Assembly (NCBI RefSeq): GCF_028640845.1
Contig: NC_080542.1
Coordinates: 130,098,580-130,162,579 of the forward strand
Origin: Ahaetulla prasina
Lineage: Eukaryota; Chordata; Lepidosauria; Squamata; Colubridae
Direction: 5' to 3'
Length of the DNA: 64,000 nt
In this document: positions 54,886-64,000 of the stretch, one piece after another
Layout of the letters: every line of letters starts with the position of its first letter
How positions within the stretch are numbered: the stretch's first letter is position 1
Made by a program: the position numbers and the translations under genes
The notes under the pieces: generated by a model
What the model saw: the letters and a program-made list of their open reading frames with translations, nothing else
Database searches by the model: none
What the model was told of the DNA's origin: nothing

Positions 54886-57866
54886 CTATATAAATAACTT
54901 CAGACAAGATTTTTCAAAATTCAGGTGAGATCTGGGGTAGACAGTTGTGTAAACGAACTGTAAATGCTGGTTTGCTTTAAACCAAATATATAACATGGCC
55001 AGCAACACTGCTTACCAAACGTGACAAGTTTTTGAAGAACATGATTGTATGGGAGACTTGCTGACAATTATGTTTCCTTTGTTAAAAAAAAAAAAGAGGG
55101 GGGGGGATCCCAAAAGCCTGACTACATATTCAACAGAAATATCAATTGTTGAATCAAACATGTTGTTGATAGAAAAATATTTTGATGACTTTCCATTGTG
55201 CTAGATGGAAAATATTCTACAAGAATGTATGTAAGTCACACTGGTTGATATCAGCTGTACAATCGGAACAATACTGATTCAAGAAGCATGCAAAGTAATT
55301 TTATTGTGGGCCAGATAAAGCTTCAGTTTCAACAACTCTTTTAAATTCTGAGGAGCCGCTAGGGGTTTCCATCTCAAAATAAGATGGTTGTCTGGCTTGT
55401 GAGATGTATGAAATCGAACATTGTGATTTGTGAAACATTGCTTATAGTTTAATGTCATCTGCAAGCATAGACATAAAAGTTGATATATAAACTATGGTTC
55501 AAATAATAACTTTAGTGTTATGAGTGAATTCTGCCCAGTTTGAGTCATTATAGAATTCAGAGACCTTTTATAGGTCATAAATGTTTTATAGCCCTAAAAG
55601 ACATGCAGCTAATTGAGGGGAAATCCCGAATTCCAGCTATGGCAGATCTAATAATTTCTATATTGGAAATTACTCAAAGCAAGTGATTCAAATTGTGAAG
55701 CAGAATTTTTATTAATTTGCATGTTTCATCATATTTTATATTTCAGGGTACTTCTTTTTCCTTCCAAAATTTTTATTTCCTCATAAAAGTTAGTTAAAAT
55801 TGTATAATAGTCTTTTATATGTATAATTGAATCATATATATAAAAATATAGAAACTTAAAATTCCAAATAAAAATTTTATTTTAAGACTACATCAATATA
55901 TTGTCTCAATTACTGTATTTTGCCACTAGCTGGAAGCTTGCTTTACTACCTTCACTTATTTTTCCAAGAAATTGTAAAAAAACAACAAAACAACAACAAC
56001 ACCCAAATCCTCCTTAAATAATATCTATTTATAGTACCTATTAAATTATATGCCTATCTGTGGAAACGAAGCAGAGTTCCCAAATTCTGATGAGACTACA
56101 ACTCCTATTATTCCCGACCTTCATAATCAATTAAGAATTATGCTACTTAACTTTTGTCTGGAAGGATTCAAAACTGAACACTCATTGGCTAATGAAAGCA
56201 TTATAACACCTTTCTAGGATAACTTCAATTGTGTATGACAATATCAAGGTTATCTTCTGATAACAAGGTTAGTGGAACGGTACATTAATGGTGTTGCTAC
56301 TAATAGTTGGTACAGAATTATAAATTTCCTTGACATCTTGGGAATGTATTAACAGAGTTTTTGAAACAAAATCCTTTTATTGGGATGCTTGTCTGGTTGA
56401 GGATCCAGGGATAAAACTGAAAATAAATAAAAAGGTTTTGAGCTACGTAGACTATTTTTGTTAGTTCTTTTGAAGATTTAAAACTGGTAGAACTACAGAC
56501 AATGCAGACATAAAGGTAGAATTTCATCCAAAAAGGAGATTATTTGTAGTTCAGGGTTGAAATGACAGCTATTTCAACGTCATTTGGATAATGAAACATT
56601 TGCAAGAAAACAACCAAGATCAGCGAGCACCAAGGACTCTTCCGAACTTCATCATTTCCATTTTTCTTACTATAGATTGTTTAATATTATTTTATTCCCA
56701 TATCCCCCAGTATCTATCTAATTTGAAACTGTGAACTCTGTGGGGAATTCAGTCACACCTTTATGTTTGGTATCAGAAAGCACCTTGAACAACAAGTGAA
56801 AACAACTTTCACGCATGAAATAGATTTTCTTATGTCACCTTGAATCTATAAGCAATGGACTATTTCCTATAGACAACACAGCAACAAATAAACATTAAAA
56901 TACCAGTTTTTTTTACCATATACACAGGGGAAAATTACATGCTATCTGTTCTTAGAGTGATATTTCAATTTGTTGTCAAACAAAATTCTAAGAACAAATG
57001 CCTCAGTAAAAAAGACATTGGAGCTTTAAATACAGCTTTTAATACTTTAGATCAATTAGCAATTTCTGAAAGTTAGAAACATTTTAACAATGTCATGGAG
57101 ATGAAAGAGAGCATCTTTGAATGAGCAAAGGAAGAAGCAGGGAAGATTAAATTATGTCTGCGGTTATTATGAATCAAAGATTAGAAGGTTGTCTGCAAAT
57201 CAGCCAGTTTTGATGAAATATTAAGGAGAATGATTATTGATGAAACATGAATAAGCCTTTCTGATTTAAATCACATCTTCCCAATTAACACAACTTAAAT
57301 GCACTGATCCCACTTTTGACAAACATTCATCTGTTTCAAGAATGGTGGCATATGTTTACATATTTAAGCTTCCTTCACATGTACTTTTCTGGGTGACCTC
57401 CCATTACACCTGCAGGTGTTCATGTAGACGATGTTGGGTACATAAATACATCTGCCTGAATAGCTCAGATTCATACTTGCGATTTATTCAAATGGAAAGG
57501 TCTCCAGATCAGGTGGTATCTAAGTGAATTGTAAAATATGTCAGAAAACAGAAAATTTGGGGGGGGGGGGGAAGTGAAATATTTCTGAAACATACTCTTT
57601 CTCCCATTTGCCAAGATGACAACACATGTGGCTTTTACAAACCTACATCTATATGGGAAATTACAGAGACAGAACAGAAATAAAGTTTAATAGATATATA
57701 AATTAGCATAAGCTTCATCTGTAACAATGACTTGTAAAACCAATGAAAAGAGAAAATTCTTTGTCCTTTTTGCATCTTTTCAGAAACAAATAAAATGTTT
57801 TATTTAAAATGCAACAACCCAACAACACTGTATTATGGTTCACTGTATGACTGAGAAAATTTAATG
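54884..57866. other. Intronic DNA with a weak retroelement scrap
   Basis: At 56585-56625 GGATAATGAAACATTTGCAA then GAAAACAACCAAGATCAG matches 23128-23165. Otherwise unrecognised AT-rich DNA with an 11-12-base G run near 57560. Confidence 0.5.
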
Positions 57867-57868
57867 TA

Positions 57869-58284
57869 CAGCTAGTCCTCAACGTACATTTTTTTTGCTT
57901 AGTGACACTTTGAACTTACAATGGCTTACTGAATTTACTGAAAAAAGTGGCTTATGATCATTTTTCATACTTACAACAGTTGCCGCATATCCATGGTCAC
58001 TTGACAAAAAATTCAGACACTTAGCAACTGACACATATTTATGACCTTGTAGTATCCTGGGTTCATAACCTTTTGAGACTTCTGACAAGCAAAGTCAATG
58101 GGGAGCCAGATTCATTTTATAACCATGTTACTAATTTAACTAAACTGATTAATTTAACAATGGTGACAGCAAAATCTGTCAGCAAGTGTGACAGCAAAAA
58201 TGGGGCAAAACTCACTTAACAACTGTCTCACTTAGCAACAGTAATGTTGAAACTCAATTGTGATTGAAAATCGAGAACCACCTG
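57869..58284 (+). mobile_element. TA-flanked MITE, full length
   Basis: TA|CAGCTAGTCCTCAACGTACA at the left and AAAATCGAGAACCACCTG|TA at the right. Internal landmarks GACAAGCAAAGTCAATGGGG and TTGCCGCATATCCATGGTCA are in family order. A short internal duplication near 58165-58200 (GTGACAGCAAAA) makes it longer than other copies. Confidence 0.78.
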
Positions 58285-61160
58285 TATATATTTCATTTAA
58301 TAAGAGAAAAGTGGATAAGCAAATACTCTCGTAACATCTAACATCATAACTCTCCTAATATCTAGATTGAAAGGTGAATTGTTTGCAAAACTGACATAAA
58401 CTCTAAGTAAGCCATACTGCTTTATGCTCATATGATTTGGGGGTTATTTTAAATTGGAGTGACTTAGCATCATAGGTCAAAATAATCAAAAAATAGAAAT
58501 ATAAACATAGAAATGTATTCCTCTCCCACCTGAGTTGGAGGAATGAAACCTACAGGAATGAAAACTGAAAGTTCTACAGAAACTGGCTCCCTAGAAGATA
58601 GAGTCAAATATCGACAGAAATCCACCAGCTTTCACAAACATTCTCAAACTGCATGTTCCTATATTTTTTTCAGGAAAACTGTGTCTTTCTACATTTACAG
58701 TCTTTTGAATTCACATCCAGATAAATTCAAATAAAAATAGCTATCCCTTTGCACCCAGATCTTGTGTTTCAGATTAAAAAAAAATCTGTATTATTAAACT
58801 GCATTCTTAATCTGAGAAAAACAAGAGCTGCTTTCTTCTACATTCCTGGCTTTTCCTTGTCCACATACCAACCATAGCATCATTAAGAGCGACAAATTCT
58901 GACTCACTTCTTAAAAACAAATTGTATTTTACAGAACTCTTCTTGCATACTGCTGATAGCTGATACAATTGAATAAAATATTTGTAAACTGAACTGAGTG
59001 ATTGTTAGCTTGAAACAAAGGATGATTGTTAAATGACTTATTCCATTTGTAGGCTAGCCTTCATATGAGCTCCCTGCCCCCCAATTCTTTTCCTGTTTTG
59101 AAACCTGCTCCTGGAAGACCATTTGTCTCTTATCTCTTCATACATTTTCCAATTTACAATATGTCTTAAAGAACTAGGGTTAAAACACTAAAAACAAGCC
59201 AACACTTGCCTGTCTTCAATTATAAAAGGAATATAAAAGGAACCAAAACAAACCCCAAAACAAACCAATAATAAACAAAGGGCTCATTTGAAAACACTAT
59301 AAGATCTTGCTGTCACATCAGCTCTTAGTTAGACTCAAAAACATTTAGATGAAACTTTTTATTTCTTTTCCCAGCAACTCAAAAATCATAACCCGAACAA
59401 TGAATAGGGTCAAAGCAAATATACCTCACACTAGGGGCTCTGCATAAATCCTCATGAATTTATATTAAAAGTGGATTTTTATTGCATCCATATTGGCAGA
59501 AGAGTAGGTAGTAACCTAAGACCATTAAAGTTAGAGGTACTAGTTGTTTCTCTTACATTGAGTTTATGGAATAGCAAACAGGTCTTATCAATCTATACAG
59601 GGAATAGATCGGGGGGTTATTGGTGCATGATGCATGCAGCAGGAAAAAATAATATATAAAAACCCTAAAGTGCATATGTAATAAGTTTTAAATCAACTGA
59701 GAATTCTAATTTCTTCAAGGAAATGGAAGGCTGATGCATATGACTAGCTGTTTTTACAATAATACTTTTTCTAATCAACTGCTACGTATTCTTTGCTTTC
59801 CTCAAGACCAGAAAAGCTTCATTTTTACATGTTACTTTAAAACCAAGTAAAAGGGCTTCTCTTGGCATCCAATGTTAAATTCAAATGATGAGAATATTAA
59901 ACTTGCTGGAAGAACTACAACAGTGTTGTGAAATCAGGTAACACACAGACAATTGTATGGATTTTGTTGTTATATGTATATATGTTAACTATGCTTATAT
60001 CATCATCCAAATCAAGTATTATTTTTAAAGGAAAGAAGATGGATTGATTCAGAGAGCTTGTCTCGATTATTGTTTAAAAGATAGTTGGGGGATCAGCTGT
60101 CTTTGAACTGCATTTGGGATTTACTCCCAAAGTTCCCAAGCAAAATATAACATCAACTAACTGATAAAACTTTCATGTTAAGTATCCTGAGAGAAAACTA
60201 CCTGTCCCATTAACACTTTTTGTAGGAATTTATTGAATAATATCCACTCAGCTCATTTGGGAATCTATGCTTTAGCACGGTGCAGAATATAAGATAACAA
60301 ATCCTCAGCTTTATGATTTACTTTGACTTTCTGAACTGAACTAGGGTTGGGCTGATTGGTCTAAATGATTCCTTCCTTCTAAATGTCAAACCTCACTGTT
60401 TCTGGGAGAAATTAATTTCTTTTTTAGCACCTGCAGAAAGTATTATCTGGAGTATTATTTCATATCTTTCAGCCTAAGGTATGTTTGAAAAAACTTGGAA
60501 TATATGTAATGAATTACTCTCAGACATTAAAAATATGATATGAATGAAACTTCAAATGATATAATCATATATTCATAAAATATTATTTTATATTATAAAA
60601 ATTCCTTTTCATAAAAATGTTTCAGAACAAATCTCATACTTCTTTCCTTGCATCTCTCTAAATTATACAAAATCATATTCCTCTTAGAAGTTGTATTAAA
60701 CTGCAAATGAAAATTAATACAAAACTAACCTGTCACTTTTTTATGTCAGTCAATATCATATGTGCGTTAAAAATAAACAAGAATGATTTTCTCTCCTCTC
60801 TATCCTACTTCACAATTTTTTTTTTCAGTTGAGTTTTGTGAGATGCATCTTGATTCCATTTTTAATGGAAGAGGAACCATTTCACAAAGATTTTTTTCCT
60901 GATGGGTATCTTTTAAATGCCATAGTGAATGTAAAAAAACATATGATTATGGTATTTACTTTTCCATTATAGTGTCCAGAGCAAGTTGTGGGATTCTAGC
61001 CTACTATTTTGAAGCTATTAAGTTTTAAGCAGCACAATGCCCTTTTCCTTTCAATTCCTTTTGAAGACAATGCACTCTTTGGTGGGAAGTGATGTCATAG
61101 CAACAGCCTGTAAATGTCCATTAGCAGCTGTCTGTTCATGGAATTATCTCTATATACTAG

Positions 61161-61165
<5 letters not shown>
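58285..61165. other. Intronic DNA, nothing recognised
   Basis: AT-rich unique sequence with no recognised family or exon. Confidence 0.55.
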
Positions 61166-61191
<26 letters not shown>

Positions 61192-61211
61192 CACACACAC
61201 ACACACACACT
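61166..61211. repeat. (AC)n microsatellite
   Basis: About 22 AC units with a single CC interruption near 61192. Confidence 0.95.
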
Positions 61212-63900
61212 CACGTTGGTATATGTATATCATATGTTAATGTAATATTACTGTCATCTAAAAGAAAAAAATGAAACCAGACCCGCATAGCCATTGGTTG
61301 CATTTTCTTCCATGTGGAAAGATACAAACAACAGATTTTTTAGCTTGGCTAAAAACATTTCCTACAGGATTGTAACTCCCTAGAAATTTTTTAGTATGAC
61401 AGAAGAAGAAAAAACAATTAAAAATTCCATCCAGCTCTCCCTTTTCCCATTCCCCTTTTCCTTTCTCCTTTCTCTGAAACACCTGAAAGGAAATTGCAAG
61501 TTAATTATTCGAGAAAAAACATAGTTATGTATCCACAATCCACTTTTTATATGGAGTTCTATATAGATCTACCCAACTAGTGATGAACCTGAAGCTAATT
61601 TTTTTTTGTTTAATACTTTATAAACAATGGCAGAGAATCCTAATTTGGAAAAAAAGATACCTTCCCCATACTTTTTATTTTGAGGCTATATAATATAATT
61701 ATTAATTTTTCCAATGCTGTCTAGTGATGTTTTGGTACAATTTACAGGAAATTGTAATTTCCTGTAGATTTATTGGAGTCAGCCAATAAATTAAGCAATT
61801 TTAACAAATGGTCCAATAAAATTTGTCTTTATTATATGATTAACTTTCACTTTGATTTCTGTAGGCCTGAAGTGTGACTAATTTAGTTTGGATCCCTACA
61901 TATATATGAATTTCCACAAAGTGCCTTGTAAAATCCATGAGAGATAGATAACAATTAGGAAAGAAAAGATGCCAATAATAATTCACTGTACCCTAAAAAA
62001 GAAAAATAGCAAAACAACAACCATTCACATGGGGAAGTCCTCCCAAATGTATCTTAAGAGGTCTTCTGAATTTTTAGAACCACTACTGAAATGATGCAAT
62101 GCATACATAATAAAATAAACTAAATGTTAGTTGCCACTCATGTGGGTACAACAGGTATAACAGATTTTGTCAGTAGCAGCCTGTATTCCGCATAGAATTC
62201 TCTTTTGTTTCATTGAGATGAAAATCTTGAAAGCCATCTTTGGTCTAAATGTCATTAACATCACAATGTTACACACATATCTCTAGCATACTGAGCTCTA
62301 CATTAAAAATTATAACCTTCTTCGTAGCAAGTGGTGCCTTTGTGCCTTTTTACATCAAGAATAACAGGCAAAGAAAGCAGAACAATGTTGGCATGAAAGC
62401 CTGAATACAAGTTTGGATTTTGGAGAATATTATTGCCAACTGATTTGGTCTACTTGACCATATATTTGGAATGATATTCTAACACATTATTGAGAAATAA
62501 TGCCATTTCCCCTCGTAAGACCAGATACTGAGGAAAATGAGCAGTTTGTCATAACCTCATAACAATATAAATCCATTTTATGTCACCAGGCCCCTGGCTC
62601 ATATAACTCTATCAATAAAAGCAGTTATTTAAAGTGTCAGGCATTTTCCTACCACTATTAATCTTTTACTGGAGATCTAGGGCTGAATTTAGAACTGTGG
62701 GCATAGATTTTTCTCTCTCAACTATACACTGTGGACAACCTCTAGTATTGCAAATGATAATTGACTTTCAATTTCCTTCAAAGCTGCAATAGCAGATTCT
62801 CTATCTAATTTTTCTTATTTTTCCACTGCTTTTCTGCATTCTTACCCCCCCCCCTCCACTTTATCCTAGATTAGCCTTTTCCCAATTATAGGTGCTCTTT
62901 TGATTCATAAGCTTCAATTCCAACATTGAAAATTCTGAGAATTAAAGTTTATTCTCTGTTCTTTATTTCTTAGATATACCACAATCATATTATGAACTTT
63001 CTTTAAGGACCAGTGTAATAAAAACCATGCTGGATCAAACCAACTGCTCAGTGATGACCAAACGTGATCAATTAGATGGGAACCTTTAAGCAGAAGTTGA
63101 AAGCAACTGAATAGGCATAATGTGACTGATACTAGAAATAATAACAGGATTTTTTTTTTACAACAGACAGCTGTCAAGATGGACCATTTAGGAATTTGTT
63201 ATCTTAACATTTCAGTTTATATTTTACCAGCCAAGACAGAAAAATTATCTCCAGAATTTTGTATTCTGTTACTGGTGCAAGCAAACTTGCATCAAATTAA
63301 ATCAGAGAAGATTGCCAGTCAGCAGAACATTATTAGAGTTTAAAAGACCAACATATTAAGTTGGGTATTGTGTGTTCTAAGACTAATATTTGACTCAAGT
63401 TTCAATTTAAAATGGGTAAAGCAGCCAAAGGGCTGACAATGATTCTTAATTTGTGCCTGTTGATTCCCAGTTTTGATGACCAAAGAAAAAACCTAACAAT
63501 TTCTGGAACCACTACAGATTTCAACCCCTTTCAGAAAAATCAATGACAAAAATGCTCATAAACACCTCAGTGTATTTCTAGGATGTCTGATGTTGAAGCA
63601 GCAGAGGCTGAGCCAAATGTGACTTTAACCTGAATTATGCTAAACAGTGCAATTTGAATCTAAAAGCATTTCCAGAAGATAATGAGCTGTGTTAAAATCA
63701 ACTGAAAAGATCATACTGCTCATTCCGTTATGACTTGATTTGTGTAAATCCAATATCTTACCTTATAAAAGCTTTTAAAAATCCATTAATAAAATATAGT
63801 TCTGGCTTTACAGCTGACAGTCACCTCCCACAGCCAAGAATAATAATGAAAATTTACAAACCAGACATTGGAAGCAGAATATTGACCAAAGTCTGATTTG
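61212..63900. other. Intronic DNA flanking the exon
   Basis: No repeat family recognised over 2.7 kb. On the gene's strand this is the start of the intron. The lack of insertions next to the donor site is expected where splicing signals are protected. Confidence 0.5.
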
Positions 63901-63908
63901 GTGCCTAC
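63901..63908 (-). promoter_or_regulatory. Splice donor of the PAR-3-like exon
   Basis: The minus strand reads ...GTAGACAG|GTAGGCAC. The CAG|GTAGG context is a good match to the vertebrate 5' splice consensus and coincides with the end of peptide similarity. The intron is phase 2, with two bases (AG) of a split codon on the exon side. Confidence 0.75.
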
Positions 63909-64000
63909 CTGTCTACAGGTGAAGACTTTGAACTGCGTCCTTTCTTCACTTGGGCATATAATGCTTCTATTGACGATGCTTCCCCTGGGCTCTGTGGTCT
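63909..64000 (-). CDS. PARD3/PARD3B: PAR-3 family polarity scaffold, partial internal exon
   Basis: Thirty codons plus two bases, open to the window edge. The peptide reads RPQSPGEASSIEALYAQVKK then GRSSKSSPVD, with the next codon starting AG (a Ser or Arg, split by the intron). PAR-3 proteins carry a C-terminal segment of the form RPQSP...ALYAQVKK..R.SKPSPVDS downstream of their PDZ and aPKC-binding regions, and the match in order, spacing and rare words (LYAQVKK, SPVD) is too good for chance in 92 bases. PAR-3 scaffolds assemble with PAR-6 and aPKC at tight junctions and cell poles. I cannot settle whether this is PARD3 or PARD3B. Several differences from the PARD3 form I remember lean slightly to PARD3B or a diverged snake PARD3. 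The exon continues past the right edge and the next exon is not visible in the window. Confidence 0.72.

Overview
The window looks like AT-rich intronic DNA of a squamate reptile, most likely a snake. No prokaryotic or viral genome organisation is visible. The repeat content points to Squamata: an RTE/Bov-B LINE 3' end, L2/CR1-L3 LINEs, older CR1, an EN+ Penelope-like element, tRNA-derived SINEs, many hAT and TA-flanked miniature DNA transposons, and LINE 3' ends that run into (AATAG)n pentanucleotide repeats, a combination described for snake CR1/L3 elements.

The only host coding sequence I can support is a partial exon at the extreme right edge (63909-64000, minus strand). It is open for 30 codons, ends in a good splice donor (CAG|GTAGGC), and its peptide (RPQSP...EALYAQVKK...SPVD) matches the C-terminal region of the PAR-3 polarity scaffolds (PARD3/PARD3B). 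If so, the other 63.9 kb is one very large intron of that gene, read right to left. No other exon, RNA gene or CpG-island promoter was recognised.

Layout. 1-8.4 kb: unique intronic DNA with SINE fragments, three hAT elements with recognisable 8-bp target-site duplications (TSDs) and two TA-flanked MITEs. 8.4-12.1 kb: a Penelope-like retroelement with RT, GIY-YIG endonuclease and C-terminal tail, bracketed by inverted terminal units that carry a hammerhead-ribozyme-like motif and abut (CATA)n, (CA)n(TA)n and (TA)n tracts. 12-25 kb: mostly unique DNA with MITEs, LINE 3' ends and two copies of a hairpin element that repeats the same ribozyme-like architecture with a different stem. 25.7-28.3 kb: a CR1 copy split by a 2-kb hAT insertion that holds a MITE, a SINE and a second CR1 piece. 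28.8-36 kb: LINE 3' ends, SINE, Bov-B, a MITE with a nested hAT, and a hAT element rich in palindromes. 38.9-41.9 kb: MITEs and a truncated hAT. 42.1-45.1 kb: an L2/CR1-L3 LINE with endonuclease and RT, disabled mainly by CGA-to-TGA changes. 45.8-48.1 kb: a minus-strand LINE whose RT is split by a SINE. 48.4-49.5 kb: a three-level nest of DNA transposons dated by perfect TSDs, followed by an inverted sister copy. 51.3-52.0 kb: a hAT element carrying a coiled-coil coding fragment that looks captured from a host gene. 53.3-53.7 kb: a LINE 3' end with a snap-back palindrome at its 5' truncation. 54-64 kb: mainly unique intronic DNA with one MITE, simple repeats and the exon.

No set of genes works together here. 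The biology is intron expansion by successive layers of transposons whose relative ages can be read from interrupted copies and TSDs. The points most worth following are the hammerhead-like motif shared with compensating stem changes by two unrelated repeats, the transposon-captured coiled-coil fragment, and the PAR-3 exon that names the locus. Repeat family names are from recognition by eye; boundaries without a stated TSD are approximate.
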